DNA from: Brevibacterium atlanticum
GTDB lineage: Bacteria; Actinomycetota; Actinomycetes; Actinomycetales; Brevibacteriaceae
Length of the DNA: 64,000 nt
Reading direction: 5' to 3'
Assembly (NCBI RefSeq): GCF_011617245.1
Contig: NZ_CP050152.1
Span: forward strand, 558,001 to 622,000
Shown here piece by piece: positions 26,315-35,600 of the stretch; within the stretch, counting starts at the first letter, position 1; each line of letters starts with the position of its first letter. Below the pieces are notes generated by a model. The model ran no database searches. It had not been told where the DNA came from and saw only the letters and a program-made list of their open reading frames with translations. A program made the position numbers and the translations under genes.

Positions 26315-26354
26315 GGGGCCGACAGAGAGCCGAGCCGGCCTCTCGTCGGCCCCG
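26315..26354 (+). terminator. Stem-loop between gcvH and sdaA
   Basis: CGGGGCCGAC (26315-26324) pairs with GTCGGCCCCG (26345-26354), extended inside by GAGAG with CTCTC beyond one bulged base. It lies 18 bp after gcvH. Without a T-run it may attenuate rather than fully stop transcription into sdaA. Confidence 0.55.
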
Positions 26355-26385
26355 TCGTCATTCCACCAGAAACGAAGTGATTGCC

Positions 26386-27948
26386 ATGCCATTGAGCGTC
26401 TTCGACCTCTTCACCGTCGGCATCGGACCCTCGAGCTCGCACACCGTCGGACCGATGCGCGCGGGCTCGAGCTTCATCACCCTCCTCGGCGATGCGCTGG
26501 AGTCCGTGACGGGCCTGTGCGTCGACGTGTACGGATCCCTGGCCGCCACCGGTGCCGGCCACGGAACCTTCGACGCGATCCTGCTCGGCCTCGAAGGCTG
26601 CCGCCCCGATATCGTCGAGGCCAATGAACTCACCTCCCGGCGGACGCGGATGTCCGAGACCGGGACGATCATCCTCGGCGACGCCACCGGCAATGGCGTC
26701 GAGCTGCCCTTCACCGAGGACGACATGGTCAAGCGACCCCTGACCGTCCTCCCGCGCCACACCAACGCCCTGACGCTGACCGCGTTCGACGCCTCAGGGG
26801 AGACCCTGGCCGAGGAGACCTACTACTCCGTGGGCGGCGGATTCGTCACCTCGGAGACCGAGTTCCTCGAGAAGGAACGGGCCGCCGAGGCGGCTGCGGG
26901 GACCAGTGGGGATGCTGAGTCGGCGGGAGGGTCGGGCGGGCCGGCAGGGTCGGTCGGGGACGAGCCGGAGTCCGGTGTTGTCGCAACCGGCGGGGGAGAC
27001 GGAACCGAGTTCGCGGTGTCCGAGTCCGTCATCGAAGCCGTGCTCGAGTCCTCCAGCGAGGAACTGCCCTACCCCTTCCACTCAGGGGCCGAGCTGCTGC
27101 AGCGCTGCGCCGATAACGACATGTCGATCACCGAGATCATGTACGCCAACGAACGCTCGATGCGATCGGAGGACGAGATCCGGCACGGACTGCTCCACAT
27201 CTACTCGGTGATGGAGGAGTGCGCCTCGGCGTCGTTGGACCGGTCGGGCCACCTGCCGGGGGGCCTCAAGGTCCGTCGCCGTGCGCACGACTGGTACCTC
27301 AAGCTCAAGGCCGAGGATCCCAACCGCGATCCCGGCTACTACCTCGAGTGGGTCAACCTCATCGCCATGGCCGTCAATGAGGAGAACGCGTCGGGCGGAC
27401 GCGTCGTCACCGCCCCGACGAACGGGGCGGCGGGCATCATCCCTGCAGTGCTCCACTACGCACTCAACTACGTGAAATCGGTGGTCGACGGCGGCGAAGG
27501 CGCCAAGCACAGGGCCATCATCGACTTCCTGCTCACCTCGGCGGCGGTGGGTGTCCTGTACAAGGAGCGGGCCTCGATCTCCGGCGCCGAGGTCGGCTGC
27601 CAGGGTGAGGTCGGATCCGCCTCGTCGATGGCTGCCGGGGGACTGGCTGCGGTGATGGGCGGGATGCCCGAGCAGGTGGAGAACGCCGCCGAGATCGCCA
27701 TGGAGCACAACCTGGGCCTGACCTGCGATCCGATCTCCGGGCTGGTGCAGGTCCCGTGCATCGAACGCAACGCGATCGCGGCAGGTAAGGCCATCAACGC
27801 CGCCCGAATGGCGCTGTGGGGCGACGGCCAGCACCGCGTCAGCCTCGACGAGGTGATCGAGACGATGCGCCAGACCGGTGCGGATATGTCGTCGAAGTAC
27901 AAGGAGACCGCGCAGGGCGGCCTGGCCGTCAACGTCGTCGAGTGCTGA
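26386..27948 (+). CDS. sdaA: L-serine ammonia-lyase (L-serine dehydratase), Fe-S type
   Basis: This 520-residue single-chain [4Fe-4S] enzyme converts L-serine to pyruvate and ammonia. The beta domain begins [20 protein letters not shown] and the alpha domain contains cysteines in [19 protein letters not shown] and [18 protein letters not shown], which hold the cluster. It is longer than the common 450-460 residues because of a Gly/Ser/Glu-rich insertion at about residues 165-205 at the domain junction. Its place after gcvPTH fits the route glycine to serine (via SHMT) to pyruvate. The ATG at 26386 has only a weak CGAAG upstream. Confidence 0.93.
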   Translation: MPLSVFDLFTVGIGPSSSHTVGPMRAGSSFITLLGDALESVTGLCVDVYGSLAATGAGHGTFDAILLGLEGCRPDIVEANELTSRRTRMSETGTIILGDATGNGVELPFTEDDMVKRPLTVLPRHTNALTLTAFDASGETLAEETYYSVGGGFVTSETEFLEKERAAEAAAGTSGDAESAGGSGGPAGSVGDEPESGVVATGGGDGTEFAVSESVIEAVLESSSEELPYPFHSGAELLQRCADNDMSITEIMYANERSMRSEDEIRHGLLHIYSVMEECASASLDRSGHLPGGLKVRRRAHDWYLKLKAEDPNRDPGYYLEWVNLIAMAVNEENASGGRVVTAPTNGAAGIIPAVLHYALNYVKSVVDGGEGAKHRAIIDFLLTSAAVGVLYKERASISGAEVGCQGEVGSASSMAAGGLAAVMGGMPEQVENAAEIAMEHNLGLTCDPISGLVQVPCIERNAIAAGKAINAARMALWGDGQHRVSLDEVIETMRQTGADMSSKYKETAQGGLAVNVVEC

Positions 27949-28327
27949 GGGTCTGAGTGCTGAAGTGTTGAGCGGCGGGCCTGGCTGGGTCCGTTGCGGG
28001 GGCTCGGGCTTTCGCTGAGGGGCTGGGGCCGGTGTGACCGGGGTCTGACGGCCGGGGCGGTGTGACCGTGGCCGGATTTCGGCCTGCCGGTGGATTGACC
28101 AATAGCAGCGGTGTTCTCGCCGCATCGTCGTCTGTCCCTCTCGGAATCGTGATGGTCCTCGCGCCTTCGGAGTCACGGATGCGACCGCCTCTGCGACGCG
28201 ACGATGGGCCGTCGCGCCTTTCGGCGCTCAGCAATCGACTCAGAACCGCTCACCAGAGCCTTCGGCGGTGCGCCTAATCAGCAGGAATCCTTGCTGTCCC
28301 AAATGCGCCCGAGTGACATGGAACACG

Positions 28328-28358
28328 TGGAACCACTGTTCCAACTAAGTGCTAATGT
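28328..28358 (+). promoter_or_regulatory. Inverted repeat TGGAAC-N4-GTTCCA followed by a TAATGT box
   Basis: A perfect 6-bp inverted repeat at 28328-28343 lies just upstream of TAATGT (28353-28358), which could be a -10 element. Together they suggest a regulated promoter for the structured segment that follows, about 185 bp before ectA. Confidence 0.4.
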
Positions 28359-28378
28359 AACGAAACGATAACGAAGCC

Positions 28379-28500
28379 GAACCGCGAGATGAGCGCGAAG
28401 GAGTGCCCCGTCGCATCCCAGAGATGCCATGGGGAAAGCCTGGTCCGCTACATGTGGGCAGGCTGCGGTGATCGTTGCGAAAGTGCCCCGGATTCGCCGG
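28379..28500 (+). ncRNA. Candidate structured RNA upstream of ectA
   Basis: Two adjacent two-tier hairpins can be drawn by eye. In the first, CCCC (28406-28409) and GCATC (28413-28417) pair with GATGC (28423-28427) and GGGG (28431-28434). In the second, AGCCTG (28437-28442) and CCGC (28445-28448) pair with GTGG (28454-28457) and CAGGCT (28459-28464). I do not recognise a known riboswitch class. The ectA promoter lies downstream of it, so it may be an independent small RNA rather than the ectA leader. Confidence 0.3.
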
Positions 28501-28508
28501 TTTCGGGG

Positions 28509-28536
28509 TTGACGCTCAGTCTCATCCCGTTAGGTT
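28509..28536 (+). promoter_or_regulatory. ectA promoter TTGACG-N16-TAGGTT
   Basis: TTGACG (28509-28514) and TAGGTT (28531-28536) are separated by 16 bp. Only seven bases then separate the -10 box from the GTG of ectA, predicting a leaderless ectoine operon mRNA. Confidence 0.6.
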
Positions 28537-28543
28537 TGTTGGC

Positions 28544-29038
28544 GTGAGAAACGCACTCGCTGAACCGAAGACGCAAACCGACGTTCGTACTCCCGAGCTG
28601 GAGGACGGACAACATCTATGGCGGCTCGCGAAAGATACAGCCGTGCTCGATCTGAACTCCTCGTACTCCTACCTGCTGTGGTGTCGCGACTTCGCGGACA
28701 CCTCGGTGATCGCACGGATCGACGGAGAACCCGCCGGCTTCATCACCGGGTACACGCGTCCGGAGAATCCGGACACCCTGATGATCTGGCAGGTTGCCGT
28801 CGACGAGAAGTTCCGTGGTCATGGACTCGCATCGACGATGCTCCATGATCTGGCCGACCGCACCGGCGCCCTGCGCCTGGAGACCACGATCACCGCGGAC
28901 AACGCGGCGTCGAACCGTCTCTTCCAGGCGTTCGCCGATCAGCGCGGAGCTGGTTTCGACCGTCGCCCGCTGTTCACCCCGGATCTCTACCCGGACGGCC
29001 ACGACACCGAATACCTCTACGAGATCGCACCGCTGTAA
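28544..29038 (+). CDS. ectA: L-2,4-diaminobutyrate N-acetyltransferase
   Basis: This 164-residue GNAT-fold enzyme acetylates diaminobutyrate with acetyl-CoA, the second step of ectoine synthesis. The acetyl-CoA loop is QVAVDEKFRGHGLASTML, and the segment LDLNSSYSYLLWCRDFADTS is characteristic of EctA. The GTG at 28544 is chosen because it follows a good promoter by seven bases and gives the normal N-terminus; an upstream ATG at 28475 would cross the promoter. ectB and ectC follow on the same strand. The product is a compatible solute, so expression should rise with salt stress. Confidence 0.93.
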   Translation: MRNALAEPKTQTDVRTPELEDGQHLWRLAKDTAVLDLNSSYSYLLWCRDFADTSVIARIDGEPAGFITGYTRPENPDTLMIWQVAVDEKFRGHGLASTMLHDLADRTGALRLETTITADNAASNRLFQAFADQRGAGFDRRPLFTPDLYPDGHDTEYLYEIAPL

Positions 29039-29295
29039 CGAGCCGCATCCCGACACAGCGCGGACCCAGACACGCGAGTGAACTCCCGTGACACGGGTGA
29101 TTCCCTGGATGCAAGGGTATTCCCGCGCCCGGTGTCCGAGGCGGAAGCGACCGCCGGCCGACCGGCAGACCAGCCGATGAGCCGAGATCCGATGAGCGAT
29201 CACGCGAATCGGCAGCCCGGCGGCCGCGTTGCCACCGCCTGCAGCGCCTGCTCACGCGGCAGGCGCAGAATCCAGAAGTCGAAAGGACTCAAGTG

Positions 29296-30594
29296 ATGAC
29301 CGAAAGCACGACCGCACCGACTGACAAACCCGACATCTTCGAGACCCGTGAATCCGCCGTTCGCAGCTACTGCCGCTCATGGCCGGCGACCTTCGCCCGC
29401 TCGCAGGGCGCGAAGCAGTGGGACGAGGACGGCAACGAATACCTCGACTTCTTCTCCGGAGCCGGCGCTCTCAACTACGGGCACAACAACCCGATCGTGA
29501 TGAATCCGCTCGTCGAATACCTTCAGTCCGGCGCCGTTCTGCACTCGATGGACATGAAGACCCCCGCCAAGCGCGAATTCCTGCAGACCTTCCAGGACCT
29601 CATCCTCAAGCCTCGCGGACTCGACTACTCCGTCATGTTCCCCGGACCGACGGGAACCAACACCGTTGAGGCAGCTCTCAAGCTCGCCCGCAAGGTCACG
29701 GGACGTCAGCACATGCTCTCGTTCACCAATGCCTTCCACGGCATGACGCTGGGATCGCTGTCGGTGACCGGCAACTCGATGAAGCGCGAGGGTGCGGGTA
29801 TCCCGCTGACCAACAGCTCGAAGATTCCCTACGATGACTACTTCGACGGGGAGATCCCGGACTTCCTGTGGTTGGAGAAGGTCCTCGAGGATTCCGGCTC
29901 GGGTGTCGACAAGCCCGCCGCCGTCATCGTCGAGACCGTGCAGGGTGAAGGCGGACTGCGTGCTGCTCGCGCCGAATGGCTGCGTGCTCTGGCTGACCTG
30001 TGCAAGAAGCACGAGATCCTCCTCATCGTCGACGACGTGCAGGCCGGCTGCGGCCGCACCGGTTCGTTCTTCAGCTTCGAGGAGGCCGGCATCGAACCCG
30101 ACATCGTCTGCCTGTCGAAGTCGATCTCCGGATCGGGTCTGCCGCTGGCGCTGACGCTGTTCCGTCGAGAACTCGATGTCTGGGAGCCCGGCGAGCACAA
30201 CGGCACCTTCCGCGGAAACAACCCCGCGTTCGTCACTGCGACCGCCGCGATCAAGAACTTCTGGGCCGACAACGAGTTCCAGAACCAGCTCGCCGACACC
30301 ATCGCCGAACTGCACCAGCGCCTCGACACGATCATCGAGAAGGCCGAAGGCGCCTCGATCCGCGGACGCGGTCTTCTGGCCGGCATCCACTTCGAGGACA
30401 CCGAGGTGGCCGAGAAGGTCGCCGCCTACGCCTTCGAGCGGGGCCTGCTTCTCGAGACCTCGGGTGCCGAAGACGAAGTCATCAAGATCATGCCGCCGCT
30501 GACGATCGACTCGCGCGATCTGCAGGCGGGTCTGGACATCATCGAAGCCGGAGTGCTCGAATTCGCTCCGAAGGCCGAAGCCGTTCTGGCCTGA
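29296..30594 (+). CDS. ectB: Diaminobutyrate--2-oxoglutarate aminotransferase
   Basis: This 432-residue class III PLP aminotransferase makes L-2,4-diaminobutyrate from aspartate semialdehyde and glutamate, the first committed step to ectoine. Motifs include [34 protein letters not shown], the pyruvoyl-pocket [16 protein letters not shown] and the Schiff-base lysine in [15 protein letters not shown] at about residue 277. ATG 29296 directly follows a GTG and has AAAGGA at the right distance. It lies 257 bp after ectA, more than in compact ect operons, so an extra promoter is possible. Identification is secure. Confidence 0.95.
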   Translation: MTESTTAPTDKPDIFETRESAVRSYCRSWPATFARSQGAKQWDEDGNEYLDFFSGAGALNYGHNNPIVMNPLVEYLQSGAVLHSMDMKTPAKREFLQTFQDLILKPRGLDYSVMFPGPTGTNTVEAALKLARKVTGRQHMLSFTNAFHGMTLGSLSVTGNSMKREGAGIPLTNSSKIPYDDYFDGEIPDFLWLEKVLEDSGSGVDKPAAVIVETVQGEGGLRAARAEWLRALADLCKKHEILLIVDDVQAGCGRTGSFFSFEEAGIEPDIVCLSKSISGSGLPLALTLFRRELDVWEPGEHNGTFRGNNPAFVTATAAIKNFWADNEFQNQLADTIAELHQRLDTIIEKAEGASIRGRGLLAGIHFEDTEVAEKVAAYAFERGLLLETSGAEDEVIKIMPPLTIDSRDLQAGLDIIEAGVLEFAPKAEAVLA

Positions 30595-30606
30595 ACCCAC
30601 CTCTGC

Positions 30607-30638
30607 CGGGCCGGCGTCGCAACAGTGGCGCCGGCCCG
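30607..30638 (+). terminator. GC-rich stem-loop between ectB and ectC
   Basis: CGGGCCGGCG (30607-30616) pairs perfectly with CGCCGGCCCG (30629-30638). It follows ectB by 12 bp inside a 168-bp gap. It could be a partial terminator or a stabilising 3' structure that sets the ratio of EctB to EctC. Confidence 0.45.
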
Positions 30639-30762
30639 CGCTATGGGCGAAATCGAGCTCATCTGCTCTATCGCCCATTCGGGCTGACGGATACCGTTGA
30701 TTCAAGACGAAATTCCGCGGCCCACCCCTGAACATCACCGTCCCTTCCCGAAAGGACCACTT

Positions 30763-31170
30763 ATGTACGTAGTCAACCGCGATGACCTCAACGACACCGA
30801 CCGCGATGTGAAGTCCGAGACCTGGCGCAGCCGCCGTATGGTGCTCGGCAAGGAGCGCGTCGGCTTCTCCTTCCACGACACCGTGATCTACGCCGGAACC
30901 ACCTCGACGTTCCACTACCAGAACCACGTCGAAGCCGTGTACTGCGTGCAGGGCAAGGGAACGCTGACCGACGAGGAGACCGGCAAGGTCTACCCGCTCC
31001 ACGACGGCGTGATGTACCTCCTCGACGGCAACGAGAAGCACACGGTCGTCGCCGAAGAAGAGCTGCGCATGGCCTGCGTGTTCAACCCGCCGGTCACCGG
31101 TCGCGAGGTCCACGACGAAAACGGCGTGTACCCGCTCATCCTCGAGGACGAAGCGGCACCTGCGAACTGA
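30763..31170 (+). CDS. ectC: L-ectoine synthase
   Basis: This 135-residue cupin enzyme cyclises N-gamma-acetyl-diaminobutyrate to ectoine. The family start MYVVNRDDLNDTDRDV, the metal-binding region STFHYQNHVEAVYCVQG and the second cupin strand LLDGNEKHTVV are present, with a slightly extended acidic tail. ATG 30763 has AAAGGA seven bases upstream. It ends the operon and is followed by a strong terminator at 31286-31322. No ectD hydroxylase lies nearby, so 5-hydroxyectoine synthesis is not shown in this window. Confidence 0.95.
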   Translation: MYVVNRDDLNDTDRDVKSETWRSRRMVLGKERVGFSFHDTVIYAGTTSTFHYQNHVEAVYCVQGKGTLTDEETGKVYPLHDGVMYLLDGNEKHTVVAEEELRMACVFNPPVTGREVHDENGVYPLILEDEAAPAN

Positions 31171-31285
31171 GCTCCTGAGAACTGAAGGAGCAACCCTCGC
31201 CGAGGTGGCCGGCCGTTGAGATCGACCGCTGAGGTGGGGAACCGCTGAGGTCGGCCTCGCTCGGCCTCTGCGGACAACAGCTGAG

Positions 31286-31322
31286 AAAGGGCGGCCCGAG
31301 CATTGCGCTCGGGCCGCCCTTT
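31286..31322 (+). terminator. Rho-independent terminator after ectC
   Basis: AAAGGGCGGCCCGAGC pairs with GCTCGGGCCGCCCTTT around the loop ATTGC. The arm ends in TTT. It lies about 115 bp after ectC and closes the ectoine operon. Confidence 0.85.
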
Positions 31323-31501
31323 CGTGCTGTCTGCCTGCTGATGAGCCGGTTGGTGGATCACGTCGACTGCAGGTGTGGTATTCTTCGGTTTGACGAAACT
31401 TCAACTATCGTGACGCAGTCTGCCGACATCACTCCAGTGACTTCGACTTTGGCATCCTCTGTTCGTTTTCATCTTGTCTCCCTCAACTCATTGGAGTGTT
31501 C

Positions 31502-32215
31502 ATGAAGTTCCTCAATCGCGCCCTCGTGTCGGCGGTTGCTGCTCTTGCCCTTGTTGTAGGTCCGGCTGTTTCTGTCGAGGCGGCCGGGTCATCATTCGAT
31601 GTGACCCAGCTGTCGGGAGATAGCGTCGTTGTGTCGGACTGGAACTGCAAATATACAAACGTTTACATGAAGCATAAGAAGTCCAGAATTGATGACTGGG
31701 ATGTCGACACCGATATCCGTGGACGCCATGGTTGGACAGATACAGCGTGGTTTTCTGACTTCAGCAGCTCCAAGAAGGATCGGATCATGATCTGCCCGTC
31801 GTCGGACGGCCTCGGGAAATACACGCTAGGTCCTTCTGAAATCAGGGCGTACTATCACGGCGGTTCAGACTACGACGACTATGACGAAGTTGAACGTGCA
31901 GACTACACCAAGGGCTCGTTCTACGTCCGCGGGAAGACCTACGCATCGCTGTCCTCCAAGCGCAGCGGAAGCACCGTCACTCTGACCTCGACGACGAAGG
32001 TCTACAACCCCGAGAAGTACGGCAAGGTCAGCTACAACCCGAAGGTGAAGTTCCAGGTCAAGTCCGGGAGCAAGTGGAAGACCCTGAAGACGGTCGCCGC
32101 GAAGAAGGGCAAGGCCACGTACAAGGTGAAGTCGAAGAGCAAGAAGACCTATCGCGTCACCTTCAGCCAGGTCAGCTGGGCGACGGGAGCCACCTCGAAG
32201 TCGGTGAAGAAGTAG
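31502..32215 (+). CDS. Secreted protein of unknown function
   Basis: This 237-residue protein has a clear Sec signal peptide (MKFLNRALVSAVAALALVVG, cleavage probably after VEAAG). The mature part starts with an acidic, Tyr/Asp-rich region with two cysteines (DWNCKYTN and IMICPSS, likely a disulfide). It ends with a Lys/Ser/Thr-rich beta-type repeat region (YASLSSKRSGSTVTLTSTTK, then KVKFQVKSGSKWKTLKTV), like the surface repeats of other actinobacterial secreted proteins. ATG 31502 has TTGGAG six bases upstream. Codon use in the first half is clearly less GC-biased than in neighbouring genes, and the isolated position suggests accessory DNA. I cannot assign a family. Confidence 0.75.
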   Translation: MKFLNRALVSAVAALALVVGPAVSVEAAGSSFDVTQLSGDSVVVSDWNCKYTNVYMKHKKSRIDDWDVDTDIRGRHGWTDTAWFSDFSSSKKDRIMICPSSDGLGKYTLGPSEIRAYYHGGSDYDDYDEVERADYTKGSFYVRGKTYASLSSKRSGSTVTLTSTTKVYNPEKYGKVSYNPKVKFQVKSGSKWKTLKTVAAKKGKATYKVKSKSKKTYRVTFSQVSWATGATSKSVKK

Positions 32216-32267
32216 CAGCGAGCGTCCTACCGAAGGACCTTCGCCGCCGACTCCTGGTGCGAGTGCT

Positions 32268-33287
32268 TCATGCTATGCGCATCAGGAGATGGTCACCCAT
32301 CGTTGCCTCTTCACGTTCGAGCTCACGGATCACCTCCACCATTGTCCGGAGTCTCGGTACGGAAATACCGTGTTCTTCGGCGATGTGCAGTACCGGCTCG
32401 TAATGTGCCGGAACTTCGGTGGGACGTTTGCGCACGTTGATGTCCCTCCAGATTCCCGAGCGTGTCTTCGTCTGACCTGCAAGCCACTCACAGAGTGAAT
32501 TGAAAGCAGCGTCGACAGTGCTTGCTGGTACGTTCTTCCTATAGTGATCCGGTTCGAAAGCGTCGAAGCCTTCAAGCTGCAGACCAAGGGCGTCCGAGAT
32601 CGCGAATACCTCGCGGGCGAGCTCGAGCATCGGAGCGCGGTTCTCGCTGATCACTATCGACATGTCGTGGTCGATGAACGAACTGGCGGTGAGCATCGCA
32701 CCAAACGCCAGCTTGGACCAGAGGAAGCCGCTGACATTGTCGCTGACAATCGGCGTTCCCCAATGTGACAGTGAATCAGCCAGGTCACGTACTCGGTTGC
32801 TTGTTCCACCGGCGAATTCGCCGACTGCGATGGTGCCGATCCCCCCGTCTTTGACGACTCCTGGCTCGCCGAGATCGGCAAAAAGGTCGACAAATGCGAG
32901 CACTGTACGGTCGCGGCCGACATAGTCGGCGATTGTCGCCTCGTTGAGTCCGTTCTGCATTGATACCACATAGCCGTCGCTGCGGAGACGAGGTGCGATC
33001 CAAGTCATTGCCTTCTCGGTCGCTTGAGACTTCACCGCGAGCAGCACAGGGCCCAATTCTTCCGGAGCATCGTTGGGAACAAAGGCCGGAATATCCGTTT
33101 TGATAGACCCACTGGGACCGTCGATCATCAGTCCGCGATCGCGGATGGCTGCGACGTGGGCTTCATCGGTGTCGACGATCTGCACGGAGTGGCCGCCCAG
33201 GGAGAGATGTGCGGCAAGTGTGCCTCCTATGGCACCTCCTCCGACTACTGTGTAGGTCACTTCTGAGGGGGAAGGGGTGGATGTCAT
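32268..33287 (-). CDS. Ketopantoate-reductase-family (PanE/ApbA) oxidoreductase
   Basis: This 339-residue NAD(P)-dependent reductase has an N-terminal Rossmann domain (TVVGGGAIGGTLAAHLSLGG) and a C-terminal helical domain. LLAVKSQATEKAM and VSMQNGLNEATIADYVG match the family, as does FLWSKLAFGAML. However, the asparagine that follows the catalytic lysine in true PanE proteins (KLxxN) is replaced here (KLAFG), so the substrate may not be ketopantoate. It is the last gene of a minus-strand cassette, 16 bp after an SDR gene, which favours a catabolic role over pantothenate synthesis. Less biased codon use fits the accessory character of the region. Confidence 0.82.
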   Translation of the reverse strand: MTSTPSPSEVTYTVVGGGAIGGTLAAHLSLGGHSVQIVDTDEAHVAAIRDRGLMIDGPSGSIKTDIPAFVPNDAPEELGPVLLAVKSQATEKAMTWIAPRLRSDGYVVSMQNGLNEATIADYVGRDRTVLAFVDLFADLGEPGVVKDGGIGTIAVGEFAGGTSNRVRDLADSLSHWGTPIVSDNVSGFLWSKLAFGAMLTASSFIDHDMSIVISENRAPMLELAREVFAISDALGLQLEGFDAFEPDHYRKNVPASTVDAAFNSLCEWLAGQTKTRSGIWRDINVRKRPTEVPAHYEPVLHIAEEHGISVPRLRTMVEVIRELEREEATMGDHLLMRIA

Positions 33288-33303
33288 TCGACGGTGCTCA
33301 CTT

Positions 33304-34146
33304 TCATTGGTGCGGGTATTGAGCGTCTGGTGCCGGCGTATCGATCTCGGTGCGCGTCTCGGGCCAATGAATCGGAAGATTGAGCGCTCCGGCGGCGGAG
33401 CCGCCGTCGACTCTCAATATTTCACCGGTGATCCATTCGGCCTCGGGGGAAGCGAGCCAGAGGACGGCACGAGCAATGTCGTCAGGTCGACCCTTGCGCC
33501 CGAGAGGATTGGCCGACACCTTCTCCACATAGTCGTCGCTGAGACGATTGAGGTCGCTGTCAACGACGACGAAACCGGGTGCCACCGCGTTGACCCTTAT
33601 CCCCTGCGGCCCCAGTTCTAATGCGCTGGCTCGCGTAACCATTTCCAATGCGGCCTTCGAGGTCGTGTACGGTGCAGCACCGGGACGGGCTCGCAGCGCC
33701 GCGCCCGAGGAGATGTTGACGACGGACGGGTATCCGATCGGCAACTCGTTGGCGAGGTGACGGACTCGTTTGGCGAATTCCACTGTCAACAGCTGCGGCG
33801 TCCGCACATTGATCGACTGAACTGCATCCCAGACCTCAGCAGTGATGTCGAGCAGAGGGACGGCAGGATATATGCCCGCGGAGTTGATGAGGACATGGAC
33901 GTCACCGTGGGAAAAGGCTGAATCGATCACGGAGGCCGGTGCCTCCGGTCGGCGCAAGTCGCACATGATCGTATTAACGACGGAACCGCTTCGGCGGAGG
34001 TCGTCGGCAACTACGGTGAGTGCCTCGGCATCAAAGTCGACGATGGTGAGTTGGACGCTTTGGTCGGCGTATTGATGTGCGATTTCTTTGCCGATGCCGC
34101 TCGCAGCGCCAGTGACGAGGACGTGAGGAGCGAATTCCGTTGTCAT
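33304..34146 (-). CDS. SDR-family oxidoreductase
   Basis: This 280-residue short-chain dehydrogenase has the cofactor motif LVTGAASGIGKEIAH, DVHVLINSAGIYP, catalytic Ser in VNISSGAALR and YxxxK in PYTTSKAALEMV. The end ITGEILRVDGGSA is typical, followed by an unusual tail of about 30 residues rich in Pro and Thr. ATG 34146 overlaps the stop of the transporter gene (ATGA), so the two are translationally coupled. It probably oxidises or reduces the compound imported by that transporter. Confidence 0.87.
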   Translation of the reverse strand: MTTEFAPHVLVTGAASGIGKEIAHQYADQSVQLTIVDFDAEALTVVADDLRRSGSVVNTIMCDLRRPEAPASVIDSAFSHGDVHVLINSAGIYPAVPLLDITAEVWDAVQSINVRTPQLLTVEFAKRVRHLANELPIGYPSVVNISSGAALRARPGAAPYTTSKAALEMVTRASALELGPQGIRVNAVAPGFVVVDSDLNRLSDDYVEKVSANPLGRKGRPDDIARAVLWLASPEAEWITGEILRVDGGSAAGALNLPIHWPETRTEIDTPAPDAQYPHQ

Positions 34147-35456
34147 TCGATCTTCTTTCCCTTGGTCTCCGGCATAGTGAGATAGACGGCCAGACCGACT
34201 GCAGCCGCTATGGCGCAGTAGATCCACACTTTGTCGCCGATTCCGACGTCGTTCATCCACGTGATGATGTACGGAGCGGTCCCGCCGAAGACGGCCACAG
34301 CCAGAGCGTAGGGGAGTCCGATGCCGGTCGCGCGTACTTCCGGAGGAAACTGCTCGGCCATGATCACTGCGCAGTTGGCAGAGTAGCCGAGCAGCAGAGT
34401 CATGCCGACGATTTCGACGGCGAGGAAGACCCAGAAGTTATTGTCGAGGAAGTTGAGGAGCGGGAACGCGAGGATGAGGAAGCCACCGGCGAAAGCGGAC
34501 ATCGTCGGTTTGCGCCCGATCCGGTCGGAGAGAATGCCGACGAACGGCAGCAGGCAGATGAAGTACCCGATCGAGATGAAGTTGGCGGTCAGAGCCTGGT
34601 TGAGCGGGAGGCCGGTGGCGACATGGGCGTATGTTGGCAGGTAGGAGACCCAAATGTAGTACAGCAGGGTTCCGGCGATGGTGATGCCGAAGACTCGAGC
34701 GACGGCACCGGGATGCTTGATGAACATCGTGAGGTAGGAGCGCTTCTGCGTCGGTTCGTTTTCGCGAGCGGCCTTGGTGGCTTCGAACGACTCGGATTCA
34801 GCGACATTCGATCGCAGCCACAGTCCGAATAGTCCCAGCAGCGCTCCGAGCGCGAAGGCCAATCGCCAGCCCCAGGAATCGAGGGCATCGGAGTCGAGTG
34901 CCGAGGTGATGACTGCACCGATGCCGGCAGCGATGAGTCCCCCGGCTCCGACGGAGACCTGTTGCCAGGACCCGGCGAATGCGCGGCGCTTGGGGGCTGC
35001 GGCCTCAACCATGAAAGCCGAGGATGCTCCGAACTCACCACCGGCGGAGAAGCCTTGGAGCATGCGGGCCAACACCAGGATGATCGGAGCGGCGAGGCCG
35101 ATCATCGAATAGTCAGGGGTGATTGCGATGAGAAGTGAGGCACCGGCCATCAGGCCGATGGTCAGTGCCATTCCCTTCTTTCGGCCGTGACGGTCGGCAT
35201 AGTTCCCGAGGACCGCGGCGCCGATCGGCCGCATGATGAAGCCGACGGCGAAGACAGCGAGCGTGGCGAGCAGCGCCGCTGCTGGGTCATCGCCGGGGAA
35301 GAAATGAACAGCGAAGACTGAGGAGAATGTTGTGTAGATGGCCCAGTCGACCCATTCGACCGTGTTGCCGACGGCGCCGGCGAGCAGCGCTTTTCGACCT
35401 TTCTTCGACAGTTTCGTGTCGTGGGACAGGTGTGTCTGATGTGCTTCAGAGGACAT
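34143..35456 (-). CDS. MFS transporter, metabolite:H+ symporter (MHS) type
   Basis: This 437-residue membrane protein has 12 predicted helices. The hallmark cytoplasmic loop between helices 2 and 3 is GNYADRHGRKKGMAL, and a second copy between helices 8 and 9 is GILSDRIGRKPTMSA. The N-terminus (GNTVEWVDWAIYTTFSSVFA) and EFGASSAFMVEAAAPKRRAF are typical of MHS members that import organic acids such as citrate, proline/betaine, shikimate or dicarboxylates. ATG 35456 is preferred because it gives the normal cytoplasmic N-terminus. It sits between the deacetylase-like gene and the SDR in one minus-strand cassette and probably imports the cassette's substrate. Confidence 0.9.
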   Translation of the reverse strand: MSSEAHQTHLSHDTKLSKKGRKALLAGAVGNTVEWVDWAIYTTFSSVFAVHFFPGDDPAAALLATLAVFAVGFIMRPIGAAVLGNYADRHGRKKGMALTIGLMAGASLLIAITPDYSMIGLAAPIILVLARMLQGFSAGGEFGASSAFMVEAAAPKRRAFAGSWQQVSVGAGGLIAAGIGAVITSALDSDALDSWGWRLAFALGALLGLFGLWLRSNVAESESFEATKAARENEPTQKRSYLTMFIKHPGAVARVFGITIAGTLLYYIWVSYLPTYAHVATGLPLNQALTANFISIGYFICLLPFVGILSDRIGRKPTMSAFAGGFLILAFPLLNFLDNNFWVFLAVEIVGMTLLLGYSANCAVIMAEQFPPEVRATGIGLPYALAVAVFGGTAPYIITWMNDVGIGDKVWIYCAIAAAVGLAVYLTMPETKGKKIE

Positions 35457-35600
35457 GAGCTGTTCGTTCCTTCGTGCGGCGAATGGGGCGTCAAGGACCC
35501 CGGTTTCGGATGGAGGGAGCGGAATGGTTCGTTGTGACGAGATGGCACGGGGAAGAGTAGTAACTGCGGATTGATCGAGAGAAGGGTCGAGGCAGACCAA

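Larger units (their letters stand above)
27949..28543. other. Non-coding gap of about 600 bp before ectA
   Basis: No credible gene is seen. The first 300 bp show only a short direct repeat GGTGTGACCG (twice near 28031-28068). The second half holds an inverted repeat (28328-28343), a possible promoter, a structured segment (28379-28500) and the ectA promoter, which are listed separately. Confidence 0.55.

Noticed and set aside
28379..28500. A cyclic-di-AMP, SAM or cobalamin riboswitch for ectA
   Set aside because: None of the conserved cores of these classes could be found, and the likely ectA promoter lies downstream of the segment. Kept only as an unclassified structured candidate.
30595..32300. 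ectD (ectoine hydroxylase) downstream of ectC
   Set aside because: The next gene is a secreted protein with a signal peptide; no Fe(II)/2-oxoglutarate dioxygenase motif occurs there.
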